Shown here one piece after another: positions 1-9,400 of a DNA stretch of 39,882 nt. Positions within the stretch are counted from its first letter, which is position 1, and each line of letters starts with the position of its first letter. This stretch comes from Planctomycetota bacterium. GTDB taxonomy: Bacteria; Planctomycetota; UBA1135; GCA-002748355. Location: the NCBI GenBank assembly GCA_002685965.1, contig NYZE01000085.1:1-39882 (forward strand). The letters are read 5' to 3'. The translations under genes were made by a program, and so were the position numbers. The notes under the pieces were generated by a model. It did not search any database and was not told the origin of the DNA. It worked only from the letters and a program-made list of their open reading frames with translations.

Positions 1-270
1 GAAGGTCGACGCACCACGACCGAGCAACTGCTCGTACTTCGCGAGCGTCTGCAGAGCATACTTGCGCGCTTCGGCAGTGTTGGCGATCGGACCGTTCTTG
101 ACGGTCAGGCCTTCACCCCAGATCGCGCGTGGCGTGCCCGTCGCCGGGCTCCATTCCGCGGTCCAGTTCGGGCCGTTGTCGCGCTGAAACTTCGTCCACG
201 CTGCAGCGGGCCCTTGCGCCGCGGCCAAGGCAGGAAGCACACAGAGGGTCAGGAGGGAGAGGGTCTTCAT
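1..270 (-). CDS. secreted protein with FTP-like protease propeptide start (partial)
   Basis: Only the first 90 codons lie in the window; the gene runs off the left edge. The ATG at 268-270 opens a clear signal peptide (MKTLSLLTLCVLPALAAAQ). The mature start contains TAEWSPATGTPRAIWGEG, which resembles the FTP propeptide motif of fungalysin/thermolysin-type (M4/M36) metalloproteases, where a W..W..ATG.PR..G pattern is typical. A charged helical stretch follows (TAEARKYALQTLAKYEQLL). Upstream there is GGAG about 10 nt before the start and a TAGACT hexamer at 310-315 that could be a -10 box. The catalytic part is not visible, so a metalloprotease is a family-level inference. It could be another exported protein that carries only an FTP domain. 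Confidence 0.7.
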   Translation of the reverse strand, partial: MKTLSLLTLCVLPALAAAQGPAAAWTKFQRDNGPNWTAEWSPATGTPRAIWGEGLTVKNGPIANTAEARKYALQTLAKYEQLLGRGASTF

Positions 271-394
271 GGGGAGGGTCTCCAGACTGGAAGGACAGGA
301 CGGCTCCACAGTCTAGTTGAGGCACGCCGTGCCGCCCACCCGCGAGCACCCTCCTCTCCGGCCTAGGCCGAGCAAACCTCGGGGCGGAGGCCTG

Positions 395-712
395 TCACGA
401 CAGCACGGCGACGCGCTTGCCGCGATCGCGGACCTGACTCTGGGCAAGCGCGAGGCTGCCCAAGGGGAAGCTCTCTTCCCAGCCACCGAGCTCCTCTATC
501 TCCGCCACGTGACCCGGCAAGCGCCGCAACGATGCGGTTCGCAGCAGCAATGGCCCAGCGATGCGCGACAGTGGCTCGGGCGCAGCGAACACAACCCTAT
601 CACCGGGACAGAATCCGCCGCCGTCATCGAGCACTTCCCCGGCACACTCGGCGCCGGCGGGGGACAGCACGGTGCAGGTTGCACGCACGCGCACTTGGTC
701 GACCGCCGCCAT
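395..712 (-). CDS. small hypothetical protein (105 aa)
   Basis: I do not recognise this protein. It is acidic to neutral, with the segments CTVLSPAGAECAGEVLDDGG, FCPGDRVVF and LPGHVAEIEELGGWEE, and has three cysteines. There is no signal peptide or membrane segment. The composition looks protein-like, whereas the opposite-strand frame over the same bases is rich in Arg, His and Gln. The ATG at 710-712 was preferred over a longer form starting at 754 because a -35/-10 pair (CTGACA, 17 nt, TACGGT) ends 6 nt before it, which fits a leaderless start. It lies between the FTP-type gene and the next minus gene, with loose spacing to both. It may be a lineage-specific gene; being real is likely but not certain. 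Confidence 0.45.
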   Translation of the reverse strand: MAAVDQVRVRATCTVLSPAGAECAGEVLDDGGGFCPGDRVVFAAPEPLSRIAGPLLLRTASLRRLPGHVAEIEELGGWEESFPLGSLALAQSQVRDRGKRVAVLS

Positions 713-718
713 GACCGC

Positions 719-747
719 ACCGTAGCGACTGTCGGTGCACCTGTCAG
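719..747 (-). promoter_or_regulatory. sigma70-like promoter of the 105-aa gene
   Basis: Read on the minus strand: CTGACA (747-742), a 17-nt spacer, TACGGT (724-719), then 6 nt to the ATG at 712. This is the best matched -35/-10 pair in the window, and it puts the expected transcript start at or next to the start codon. Confidence 0.5.
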
Positions 748-923
748 GCACCATCAGGCCGGGTTGCGCGGCGCTCGAACGTCCATCATGTAGGCCAGAG
801 CACGCGGGCCATGCACTCCCCTAAGTCCCGTCCGTGCACGCGCGAGGCCCCGAGCTCCGCCACTGGCCATCGCCACTGGTCATCGAACGGCGTCGAGTCC
901 AAGGTTAACCGCCAGGCGCAGAG

Positions 924-1511
924 CTACTTGCCTACCGTCGGCGCCTTAGCCTTGCCTTCCCCTTCCTTGAGGACGTCCTCCATCAGGACAGTCTTCGGGG
1001 GTGGCTGCTCGGCCCACCCCTTCGGCATCGCGTGCTGCACGAGGGTAACCGGCTGCTTGTGGCCGTGTACGAGGCCGAGTGTGGTGGAGCGCGTACCGTC
1101 TGCGTGGACGTACCATTCGATGACGCCGATGCCATCCCAATAGGCAGTCTCTTTGGCCACGATGGGCGTGTAGTTTCCGTGCTTCCACAGCGGCTTCAGC
1201 GGGTTGGTAACGCCGTTGAGCGATTCCGCAGCAAAGTCGCCTGGATAGACGATCTTGCCCTTGCCGTCCTCGGGCGATTCCACCTTGACCGCACCGGCCT
1301 TGACGAGCTTGCCGAGCCTGTGGCCAGTGTGCGGCGGCACAAGGTCTGTCTCGGGCAGCGTAACTGCCTCGTCCGCCTCGCCACCCCTGGCACTAGCGCC
1401 TGAGCGTTGGCTGTTGACGACAAGGGCAACCGCTCCGCTGGCGGCGCCAAGGAGCAGTAGCGCCCATATCAAGGCCCGCCCGGTTTGCTGCGTTCGAAGG
1501 TTCGCTAACAT
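924..1511 (-). CDS. hypothetical membrane-anchored protein (195 aa)
   Basis: I do not recognise the family. The ATG at 1509-1511 was chosen because it directly precedes an N-terminal anchor (ALIWALLLLGAASGAVALVV, about residues 13-32) and has GAGAG about 5-9 nt upstream. The open frame extends to 1649, but that part has no hydrophobic start. The rest (about 160 residues) is predicted extracytoplasmic, with a low-complexity linker and then a compact domain containing YWDGIGVIEWYVHADGTRS and LVHGHKQPVTLVQHAMPKGW. The C-terminus is Lys/Glu-rich (KEGEGKAKAPTVGK). An AT-rich box on the minus strand (TATACT at 1611-1606) could be a promoter with a leader of about 90 nt. Transcription is divergent from the exported protein at 1728. 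Confidence 0.75.
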   Translation of the reverse strand: MLANLRTQQTGRALIWALLLLGAASGAVALVVNSQRSGASARGGEADEAVTLPETDLVPPHTGHRLGKLVKAGAVKVESPEDGKGKIVYPGDFAAESLNGVTNPLKPLWKHGNYTPIVAKETAYWDGIGVIEWYVHADGTRSTTLGLVHGHKQPVTLVQHAMPKGWAEQPPPKTVLMEDVLKEGEGKAKAPTVGK

Positions 1512-1727
1512 CGGTCTCTCGTCCGTGGGGTCTTGGTCCGCGGCCACCCACACACGGCCCAAACCACCCCGCTGGGGGGCCTTGATCTTCCATCCAAAGC
1601 CGTGGAGTATATAGCAGTGTAACCGGCGGTCGCAGCCCGTGTCCCCCATGGAACGATCCCGCTCGCCGGACCAACGTCGTATAGACTTCTCCGTCCTGCA
1701 TTCCCTTCCTGCCTAGGAGCCTCCCTG

Positions 1728-2852
1728 ATGAGCATCAAGCTTCTCCTCACGGGTCTCGTCGCCACCACCCTCGCCAGCACCGCGCTGAGCCAGGCCAAGT
1801 ACGAACCGTCTGGAATCCTCAAAGCCGTGAACACGAACTGGGTCACTCGCTGGTCCTCCACCGCGGGTGGGACGATGGGCGCCAAGTACAAATGCGAAGA
1901 TGTCCGCTTCTCGGACGTCATGAGTGGTGCCGCAGTCACGAACTACGACTTCAACACCGCCACCAAGGACACCTACAGGTTGCACATCCACTTCGAGACC
2001 GGTGCGACAACCAACGTGCTCAAGACGACGTCGGACTACAGCTCAGGCGTCCTGCCTCTCATCAGCGGGGTAAAGACCAGCATCGCTTTCACGCCGATCC
2101 AGCTGCATGGTGCCGGTGGCAAGCAGTTCAGCAACCAGGACGTCTACATCGGCTGCGAAATGCTCTCCCCGATCGGCACCGGCAACGATGGCGGTTGGCA
2201 CTACTTCGTGCGCGGCAGCACGCCAACGGGCACCTACGACATGCCGGGTGCGCGGCTCGACAACACTGCAGTCCCCTTGCCTGACCGACTGACTTGGGGT
2301 AGGGCTGGCCCTGCCCCCGCGGCGTTCGGTTCCACCGCCAACGCCTGGCACGTCTTCATGGAACCGATCCACGCCGTTGCCGGGGGTATTGGTGGTAGCT
2401 CCATTGCCAAGACCAACCAAACCACGCAGCTCGGCCGCGGCGGTGACCACGTCATTGCCGGCCAGTGTTCGGGGCAACACCCAGACACCAACAACCACAA
2501 CGCAGCTACACCTCCACGCGATGACGAGTGGGGCTTCTGCGTCGAGGGCAGCGGAGTCGGGCAAGGCGACGTCATCGTCTTTCTGCTGAGCGCGGGTTGG
2601 TTCCCGGTGCCCGGTGGCATCAAGGTCCCCAACACCATCGGCCGCCTGCACGTGAACCCCAACTTCATCCTCACCCACGCAGCCTTGGCCGTCAAAGCGC
2701 CAACGCCGGGTAACGGATTTGGTGCACGGGTCTTGCTCCCCGGTGCCATCGGCAAGCTCTTCCCAGGCCTCAACCTTTACTGGCAGGGAGCCGTGGTCAA
2801 CGTCACGCGGGGTCTCATCGGCTTCTCCGGAGCCCAGATCCAGAAGCTGTAA
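1728..2852 (+). CDS. exported hypothetical protein (374 aa)
   Basis: The protein starts with a signal peptide (about residues 1-21, ending ASTALSQ), so it is exported. No catalytic motif is recognised. The body is Gly-, Thr- and Asn-rich with beta-strand character. The end (FPGLNLYWQGAVVNVTRG, then a short beta tail) resembles the C-terminal segment seen in many secreted proteins of planctomycete-type genomes; that comparison is from memory. The start is well supported: AGGAG at 1715-1719 with an 8-nt spacer to the ATG, one of the few strong Shine-Dalgarno sites here. A TAGACT hexamer at 1682-1687 may be the -10. A strong hairpin follows the stop (2897-2930). Surface or extracellular role inferred only from export. 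Confidence 0.85.
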   Translation: MSIKLLLTGLVATTLASTALSQAKYEPSGILKAVNTNWVTRWSSTAGGTMGAKYKCEDVRFSDVMSGAAVTNYDFNTATKDTYRLHIHFETGATTNVLKTTSDYSSGVLPLISGVKTSIAFTPIQLHGAGGKQFSNQDVYIGCEMLSPIGTGNDGGWHYFVRGSTPTGTYDMPGARLDNTAVPLPDRLTWGRAGPAPAAFGSTANAWHVFMEPIHAVAGGIGGSSIAKTNQTTQLGRGGDHVIAGQCSGQHPDTNNHNAATPPRDDEWGFCVEGSGVGQGDVIVFLLSAGWFPVPGGIKVPNTIGRLHVNPNFILTHAALAVKAPTPGNGFGARVLLPGAIGKLFPGLNLYWQGAVVNVTRGLIGFSGAQIQKL

Positions 2853-2896
2853 GCCTCATGGACACTGTGTCGTCACGCTTCCTTGAGGCGTGATCG

Positions 2897-2930
2897 CGAG
2901 GCCCGGCAGCCTGTTGGTCGCCGGGCCTCG
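2897..2930 (+). terminator. GC-rich stem-loop after the exported protein gene
   Basis: A perfect 11-bp inverted repeat (CGAGGCCCGGC at 2897-2907 with GCCGGGCCTCG at 2920-2930) encloses a 12-nt loop, 44 nt after the stop. There is no T-run after it, so it is a hairpin terminator without the classic U-tract, or an mRNA-stabilising stem. Confidence 0.55.
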
Positions 2931-2988
2931 GTGTGTACGGCTACCCCAGCCCGCTGCGGTTGCCGACATGGCGTGCCCGCCTCCAGCT

Positions 2989-3144
2989 CTAGCAGGTGAG
3001 CTGCTTGCAGCACGCGCGGCGCTTGTCCGCAGGATCGCCCGCATCACCACGACAAGGACTCTCGACCGGCTCCAGCTTGAACTTGGGGCCCACGCACAGC
3101 TCGGCACATCTTTCTGGCAACTCGAGAATAGCAAGTCCGTGCAC
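2989..3144 (-). CDS. possible small Cys-rich protein or gene remnant (51 aa)
   Basis: A short minus frame from a GTG at 3142-3144 to TAG at 2989-2991. It encodes a peptide with six Cys in 51 residues, three of them near the end (ACCKQLTC). The composition (ELPERCAELCVGPKF, KLEPVESPCRGDAGDPADKR) is far more protein-like than the competing frames, which are Ser/Arg-rich. There is no Shine-Dalgarno site, and an in-frame TGA lies four codons upstream of the GTG. A frame with MPPLSGAPI precedes that TGA, so this could also be the tail of a decayed gene. No family recognised. Confidence 0.3.
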   Translation of the reverse strand: MHGLAILELPERCAELCVGPKFKLEPVESPCRGDAGDPADKRRACCKQLTC

Positions 3145-3214
3145 GAGCGACAGTCAGATGGGGGCGCCACTAAGCGGAGGCATTCCTCTATGACGGCGAG
3201 AGGGCGGCCTGCGT

Positions 3215-3220
3215 TAGCCT
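3215..3220 (+). promoter_or_regulatory. putative -10 (TAGCCT) of psd
   Basis: TAGCCT lies 9 nt before the psd ATG, which has no Shine-Dalgarno site. It fits the TANNNT leaderless pattern seen at other starts here. No good -35 was found. Confidence 0.35.
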
Positions 3221-3229
3221 AAGACGCGA

Positions 3230-4006
3230 ATGAGCGCCCTTCGCCGCATCGTGCTGACCCCACTACCCAAGCTCGCCCTGTCGCGCATGATGCGACTCCT
3301 TACCTCTGTACCGTTGCCGCGCTGGCTACGCGGCTCGGTCTACAGGACGTTCGGGCGCAGCTACGGCGTGAACTTCGACGAGGTGGCCGGCGCGCCGAGC
3401 GATTACCGGACCTTCCGTGACTTCTTCCTCCGCCCACTCGCTGACGGTGTACGGCCCATCGCTGATGGACCTCTCGTCTGGCCCTGTGACGGGCGCATTG
3501 TCACGAGCGGCCCGATCTCCGGTGGCCGCATCGAGCAACTGAAGGGCGTCGACTACTCCATCGCCGAACTGCTTTCGGACGATGCGTTCGCGCGCGACCT
3601 CGACGGCGGAACTCAGGCCACCATCTACTTGTCACCAAAGGACTATCACCGCGTGCACGTTCCCTTCGACGCCGAACTGCTCGGCAGCGTGCGCGTGCCC
3701 GGCGGCCTGTTCCCGGTAAACCCGCCAACCGTTCGCTCGATCCCAAACCTGTTCGCGCGCAACGAACGAATGGTGTTCCGCTTCCGCCTGCCGGAGGGTG
3801 ATCCGGCTGCGGTCGTCATGGTTGCAGCTCTCAACGTCAGCGACATCCGAGCGGTCCCCACCGCACCCTGTCGGCTGACTCGCGGGGATGAGCTCGGACA
3901 CTTCGGCTTCGGTTCAACGACGGTAGTCCTGGTCGGCAAGCAGGGGCCATCCATCCCATCGCTTCCCGGTGACAGCCCCGTACGCCTTGGTGCGGCCATC
4001 GTGTAG
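3230..4006 (+). CDS. psd: phosphatidylserine decarboxylase
   Basis: Pyruvoyl-dependent enzyme that converts phosphatidylserine to phosphatidylethanolamine at the membrane, the last step of PE synthesis. Family landmarks in order: FRDFFLRPLADGVRPI (about 62-77), PCDGRI (about 84-89, with the conserved Asp), YLSPKDYHRVHVPFD (about 133-147, with the conserved His) and GHFGFGSTTVVL near the C-terminus. The self-cleavage site lies between Gly228 and Ser229, which would leave a 30-residue alpha chain. The usual LGST is FGST here; Gly, Ser and Thr are kept, so processing should still occur. At 258 aa it is near the shorter bacterial form. The stop is followed after 10 nt by the PhoD-type gene. Confidence 0.93.
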   Translation: MSALRRIVLTPLPKLALSRMMRLLTSVPLPRWLRGSVYRTFGRSYGVNFDEVAGAPSDYRTFRDFFLRPLADGVRPIADGPLVWPCDGRIVTSGPISGGRIEQLKGVDYSIAELLSDDAFARDLDGGTQATIYLSPKDYHRVHVPFDAELLGSVRVPGGLFPVNPPTVRSIPNLFARNERMVFRFRLPEGDPAAVVMVAALNVSDIRAVPTAPCRLTRGDELGHFGFGSTTVVLVGKQGPSIPSLPGDSPVRLGAAIV

Positions 4007-4009
4007 CGT
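4004..4009 (+). promoter_or_regulatory. putative -10 (TAGCGT) of the PhoD-type gene, overlapping the psd stop
   Basis: TAGCGT begins with the TAG stop codon of psd and ends 7 nt before the ATG at 4017. It matches the TANNNT leaderless spacing and would give the phosphatase gene its own promoter inside a close gene pair. Confidence 0.35.
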
Positions 4010-4016
4010 GCGGCGC

Positions 4017-6359
4017 ATGATCGCGCTCGCGCTTCTGCTGCCCCTCTTCGCCCCCGCCCAGCGTGATGTTTGGCGTTCGGACTGGCCCGAAACGACGCGG
4101 ACGTGGATCAGCCCATCGTGCTGGGGCTGTCGCCTGCAAGACTGGAAGATCGCCGACGGCCGTCTCTTGTGCGTCGAGGCACGTGAGCGCAAACCGATGC
4201 GAGTGTGTCGCTTCGTGCGCGGGCCAGCGGCAATCGACAGCGGCTTCAAGATGAGCGTGACCACCGGAGCGATCGACGACGGCAAGTGCGGCACCGAAGC
4301 CTGGCACGGCTTCCTGATCGGCACCGGCACCTCGAGCAGCGACTGGCGCCGGGCAGCCCTCACCCACCACCGGCCCGCCGAGGACGGCGGCCTCGTCGTC
4401 GCCGTCGATGGCACGGGGCGCATCGTGTTTCGCGACTTCGAAAAGAACGTCGTCGGCGGTGCCTGGGGCATCGGCGGCAAGCTGCACGAGCGCGAACTGG
4501 CCGAGCTTGCTGCAAGCCAGCGCAGCGGCAAGGGCTACAGCGTCGCGCCGGCCGGTCCGGTCACCCTGACGCTCGCAGTCACACCGGCCGGAACGCGATG
4601 GCGCGTTACGGCAACGGCAACAGACCCTGACCAGGACGTGCTGAGCCATGCCGTTCTCGAGAACGTCGAGCAACGACTCGTCGACGGCTGGGTTGGCTTG
4701 GTGTCACACCGGGGACCAGCGCAAAGCCAACGCGGCTATTGGTTTCGCGACTGGACCATCGATGGATATCTACCACGCGGCGCGACCTTCGGTCCCCTTC
4801 TGGCCGCGCAGTACACGGTCACGGACGGCGTCTTGAAGCTCACGGCGCAGGCCGTCCCGCTCGGCACAAGTGATCCACGGAACGCCGCGCTCTACGTACG
4901 AGTCGCCAACGAGTGGCAACTGAAGGCGCGAGCCGAGATAGACGTCGACAGCTTCACGTTCAGCTTCCGTGTCAATGACTGGGATGCCTCTAGAGCCCAC
5001 CGCTACAGGGTTGGGTATGGCGACTCCGAGTGGCTCGGCACCATCCGCGCCGACCCTGGCACCAAGCCGCAGGTCGTCGTCGCGGCTTTCACCGGCACCA
5101 AGCACTTCACCGGTGGGCTGCGTTGGAACGCGAACGGCTTGTGGTTTCCGCACGAGGAAGTCGCGCGAGCGGTCACCGCGCGCGATCCCGACCTGCTGTT
5201 CTTTTCCGGCGACCAGGTCTACGAGGGCGACATCACCGGCGCGCAGAGGCGGCCCGCGGACAAGGCGCGGCTCGACTACCTGGACAAGTGGTACCGCTGG
5301 TGCGTGGCGTTCGGCGACCTGGCTCGCGATCGACCGTGCGTTTGCATCCCGGACGACCACGACGTCTACCACGGCAACGTCTGGGGCGCAGGCGGCCGAC
5401 ACGCCAAGCGTCAGGACGACGGTGGCTACCGCATGCCAGCGCGATTCGTCAACATGGTCCAGCGCACGCAGACCAGCCACTTGCCGGACCCCTTCGACCC
5501 GCGCCCGGTCGAGCAGGGCATCAGCGTCTACTACAGCGAGCTCGTTTGGGGAGGGCTCAGCTTCGCCATTCTCGAGGACCGCAAGTGGAAGAGCTCCCCC
5601 ACCGTGATGTGCCCCGAGGGCAAATGCATCAACGGATGGTTCCGCAACCCGAACTACGACCCCGCGAAACAAGCCGACGTCGACGGCGCAGTCTTGCTCG
5701 GTAGCCGCCAGCTCGCCTTCCTCAAGCACTGGGCAGAAAGCACGCGTGACGGCGTCTGGGCCAAGTGCGCGCTGTCGCAGACGATCTTCGCCAACCTCGC
5801 GACCTTACCGACCAAGGCGAGCAACGACGGCGTGGTTCCCGGCCTCAGGGTATTCGGCAAAGGCGACTACGCACCCCACGACAAGCTCGCCGCCGACGGG
5901 GACTCCAATGGCTGGCCGCAGTCCGGACGCAACCGCGCGCTGCGCCTGCTCCAGAAGGCGAACGCCTTCCACATCGCTGGCGACCAGCACCTCGCGAGCT
6001 TCATCCGCTACGGCATCGACAACTGGGATGACGCAACGCACGCGTTCTGCGTACCCTCGATCGGCAACACCTTCCCGCGACGTTGGTTCCCACCCGAGTC
6101 AGCGCGGGCAGGCGAGCCCCTGCCAGGCAAGCCTGCCTACACCGGCCACTACCTCGACGGCTTCGGCAACAAGATCACCGTCCACGCCGTGGCCAACCCG
6201 GTGAAGAGCGGGCTCTCCCCTGCCCGACTGCACGACCGCTCGCCCGGCTTCGGAATCGTCCGCTTCACCCGGGCTGACAACTCGATCACCGCCGAATGCT
6301 GGCGCCGCTCCGGCAAGAGCCAGTACCCCGGCTGGCCCATCCGCACCCTCGCCAGGTGA
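4017..6359 (+). CDS. secreted PhoD-family metallophosphatase with N-terminal jelly-roll-like domain
   Basis: Predicted exported phosphodiesterase/alkaline phosphatase D-type enzyme (780 aa). The ATG at 4017 was chosen because it opens a short signal peptide (MIALALLLPLFAPAQ); the frame also runs upstream into psd. Residues about 25-260 form a beta-rich domain like the laminin-G/3-keto-disaccharide-hydrolase folds (DWKIADGRLLCVEAR; AWHGFLIGTG). A short Fn3-like stretch follows (about 310-345), then the PhoD catalytic domain from about 355. Metal-site motifs are DLLFFSGDQVYEG, CIPDDHDVYHGN and FHIAGDQHLASF. The substrate is unknown; phospholipid or teichoic-acid-like diesters are known for relatives. 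It sits 10 nt after psd but may have its own promoter. Its end faces the Tricorn gene. Confidence 0.88.
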   Translation: MIALALLLPLFAPAQRDVWRSDWPETTRTWISPSCWGCRLQDWKIADGRLLCVEARERKPMRVCRFVRGPAAIDSGFKMSVTTGAIDDGKCGTEAWHGFLIGTGTSSSDWRRAALTHHRPAEDGGLVVAVDGTGRIVFRDFEKNVVGGAWGIGGKLHERELAELAASQRSGKGYSVAPAGPVTLTLAVTPAGTRWRVTATATDPDQDVLSHAVLENVEQRLVDGWVGLVSHRGPAQSQRGYWFRDWTIDGYLPRGATFGPLLAAQYTVTDGVLKLTAQAVPLGTSDPRNAALYVRVANEWQLKARAEIDVDSFTFSFRVNDWDASRAHRYRVGYGDSEWLGTIRADPGTKPQVVVAAFTGTKHFTGGLRWNANGLWFPHEEVARAVTARDPDLLFFSGDQVYEGDITGAQRRPADKARLDYLDKWYRWCVAFGDLARDRPCVCIPDDHDVYHGNVWGAGGRHAKRQDDGGYRMPARFVNMVQRTQTSHLPDPFDPRPVEQGISVYYSELVWGGLSFAILEDRKWKSSPTVMCPEGKCINGWFRNPNYDPAKQADVDGAVLLGSRQLAFLKHWAESTRDGVWAKCALSQTIFANLATLPTKASNDGVVPGLRVFGKGDYAPHDKLAADGDSNGWPQSGRNRALRLLQKANAFHIAGDQHLASFIRYGIDNWDDATHAFCVPSIGNTFPRRWFPPESARAGEPLPGKPAYTGHYLDGFGNKITVHAVANPVKSGLSPARLHDRSPGFGIVRFTRADNSITAECWRRSGKSQYPGWPIRTLAR

Positions 6360-6400
6360 CCCCCAAAAACTCGAGCGCCCGGGACTTCGCTTCGCCTACG

Positions 6401-6413
6401 ACCAGGTCCTGGT
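6401..6413. terminator. short palindrome between convergent genes
   Basis: ACCAGG-T-CCTGGT is a 6-bp inverted repeat around one base, in the 56-bp gap between the convergent PhoD and Tricorn genes. The tight loop makes it weak as a terminator. It is listed because nothing else in the gap could end transcription. Confidence 0.2.
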
Positions 6414-6415
6414 GA

Positions 6416-9400
6416 CTAGCGCTTCTTCGGGGGTTTGTAGCCGGGCAGCTTCTTGTTCTTCCTCTTGGCCAGGCCTTGGAGGCAGAGCTCGATGGCCTTG
6501 TCGAGCTGTGGGTCCTGGCCTTCGATGACCGGCTTTGGGTACTGGACGACCTCGTAATCCGGGGGGACTCCGGTGTTCTCGACGGCCCAGTTGCCGTCGC
6601 GATCCATGACACCAAAGCTCGCGGCCGTAACGCGCCCACCGTCCATGAGGGGCGGGTAGCCCGAGATCCCGACGAGGCCACCCCAGGTGCGCGTGCCTAC
6701 CAGCAGGCCGAGACCTTGCTGGCGGAACAACCAGGGCATCGCGTCGCCGCCCGAACCAGCCATCTCGTTCATGATCATGACCTTCGGTCCTTCGAAGGTG
6801 CCGAAGGGCGTTCGACCGAGCCACTCCTCGCGGTTCATCCAGTAGCACATGACGTTGCGCGACAGCACGTCGATGACGTAGTCGGCAACCTTGCCACCGC
6901 CGTTGAAGCGCTCATCGATGATCAGCGCCTCTTTGTCGAGCTGGCTGTAGTAGTCGCGATCGAAGGCCGCCATCCCTGCGCTGCCCGTGTTGGGCATGTA
7001 GATGTAAGCGACACGACCGTTGGACTTCTCGGCAACCCGCTTGCGACACGCCTCGATCCAGGAACGCTGGCGCAAGGTCCGTTCACTCGAGATCGCTTCG
7101 ACCACGACGGAACGCTTGTCGGAACCATCGGCCTTCCCCGCCAACTCGAGCTCGACCTGGCGGCCGGCCGTGTTCTCGAAGAACGCAAACAGGTTGTCGC
7201 GCCCCGTCACTTCGCGGCCATCCACGCTCATCAGGTAGTCGCCGACGTTGGCATCTACACCAGGACTCGTCAGAGGCGCACGCAGACTCGGGTTCCAGTT
7301 CTGGCCCCGATAGATCCGGGAGATCTTGTGCCGCCCGTTCTCCTGGACGAAGTCCGCCCCCAACAACCCCACCCCGACGCCCTCGGGCTTCTTCGGAAAC
7401 TCGCCGCCAGACACGTATTCGTGCCCGCAGCAGAGCTCGCCAATCAGCTCAGCGATGATCACATCGAGGTCGGCGCGGTGCCGCACGTGCGCAACGAAGG
7501 GGCTCCAGCGATCCCACATCTTGTTCCAGTCCACCCCGTGCATGTTGCGGTCGTAGAAGTAGTCCCGCTGAATACGCCACACTTCGCGCAGGAGCTGAGG
7601 CCACTCCTTGGCCGGATCGACACGGACGCGCACACCATCGATCGGCAGGGTCTTCTTCTCCTTACCCATCGTGTTCATGACCGCAAAGCTGCCACGACTC
7701 ACGACGAGCAGCGTCTTGCGATCGGCCGACAGGTCGAAGGCACTGATGCCCGAACCGACCGTCGTCTCCTTGCGCTTGGAAAGATCAAAGCTCTTGAGCA
7801 CCGGCGCGCTGCCGGCCGGGGAATCCAGGTAGAGCAACCCCTTGTCGGTACAAGCCAACTGGTTGTAACGGCCACTGCCGACCGGCACGGCGACGATGCG
7901 CTGGTCCAGCCCATCGACGTCGATCGACGGCGGCTCGCTCTTCTTCTTGGCGTTGCCGTCCTCTGTCGAGCCCTTCTTGGCGACAGCGTCGTCCGCCGCG
8001 ATCTCGACTTTCGGCGCGGCCTTCTTCTTGTCAGCCTTCTCCTTCTTGGCGAAGCCCTCGTCGCTGCGCGCGCCGAACGGATGCTTGCCGTCCTTCTTCA
8101 GCACTGCAGCGTAGATACTCGAGCGCCAGTTGCGCGACGCCGACGCGCTCATGTCCAGACCGAACTGTCTGGGCCCGTTGTCGATCGACGCCACGAAGAA
8201 CAGAAGCTTGCCGTCCGCCGAAAATGCAGGGCTCCCGGTATCGGCAAAACCATCCGTCAACGCGTGGCGCTTGCCCGTCGCCACCTCGAACAGCAGCAGC
8301 CGGTCGTAGGCCGTACGCGGGTTGCGTTCCCCGAAGCAGATCCACTTGCTGTCCGGCGACCAAACGCCATCGACGCGAACCACGCCCAGCGATCCCTTCG
8401 AGCGTGACACCTGCCTCACCTTGCCCGTCTCGAGTGTCACGAAGGAGCGGCCCCCAGCCTTGTCCAGGTACATGACGTGCTTGCCGTCGGGGCTCCAGAC
8501 AGGATCGTAGTAAAACGACCCTTCGGCATGCAGCCGGTAGGATTTCGCGGGAGCCGAACCCTTGTGGTCGCGCACCATGAGCTGGTACTCACCGCTCGCG
8601 TCCGAGAGCCAAGCGATGCTCTCGCCGTCAGGAGACCACACAGGGCTCCGATCGTGGACGCCGGAGGAGTTGGTCAGGTTGCGGGCATGCCCGTGCTGTC
8701 TCGGGACCGTGATGATCTCGCCGCGCGCTGCAAACACGACGCGCTTGCCGTTCGGTGCCACCGACCCCGACCGGACATGGCCCTTGACCGACTGCCAGCG
8801 CGGCACCGCCGCGAGCCCATCGGAACGCACGCGGATTCTGAGTCGCGTCGTCTTGCCCGAGGCGGGCTCGTGCACGTGCAGGGCGCCACCCTGCGAAAAC
8901 ACGACTGCATCACGACATGACGACATGTGGCGGATGTCGAAGTGCTTGAGTTTCGTCACCTGGTTCAGGTCGCCGGTCGCCGAGTCGAAGCTCCACAAGT
9001 TCATGCGATCGTCACGATCGGAAGCGAAGTAGACCGTGTCATCGATCCAGCACGGAAAGGAATCCGACGCGTTGACATGCGGCACCTTCTGCACCTCGTG
9101 CGTGGCGACGTCGTAGATCCAGATCGGTGTCGTGCGCCCGCCGCGGTAACGCTTCCAGGTACGGAACGCGTCATTGAACGGCGTGTAGGCCAGCCTCGCC
9201 CCGCTCTTGTGCCACGCCGCGCGCGCCGCCCGCGGAATCGGCAGCGCCTTGGGCATGCCACCGCCGACACCGACCTGATACAGATGTGTGACCCTGGTGC
9301 CGGCGGCGCGGTCGCTGACGAAGAGCACGCGTTTGCCGTCCGGGTGCCAGTCGCGAACGATGTCGAAGCCCGGGTTCCAGGTGAGGCGCTTCGGAACACC

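Larger units (their letters stand above)
2853..3229. other. intergenic stretch before psd
   Basis: These 377 bases hold the hairpin at 2897-2930, a possible small cysteine-rich frame on the minus strand (2989-3144) and the putative -10 of psd (3215-3220). No longer frame here has protein-like composition. Confidence 0.5.

Noticed and set aside
317-793. Plus-strand frame over the 105-aa hypothetical gene
   Set aside because: The product is rich in Arg, His and Gln without domains, while the minus frame is better composed and has a promoter at the right place.
858-883. Tandem 13-base repeat (CGCCACTGGCCAT / CGCCACTGGTCAT)
   Set aside because: Only two copies with one mismatch, in GC-rich intergenic DNA; too short to call a repeat element.
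6476-8407. Long plus frame opposite the Tricorn gene
   Set aside because: It is antisense to the PDZ and S41 catalytic region; its composition is that of a reverse-strand shadow.
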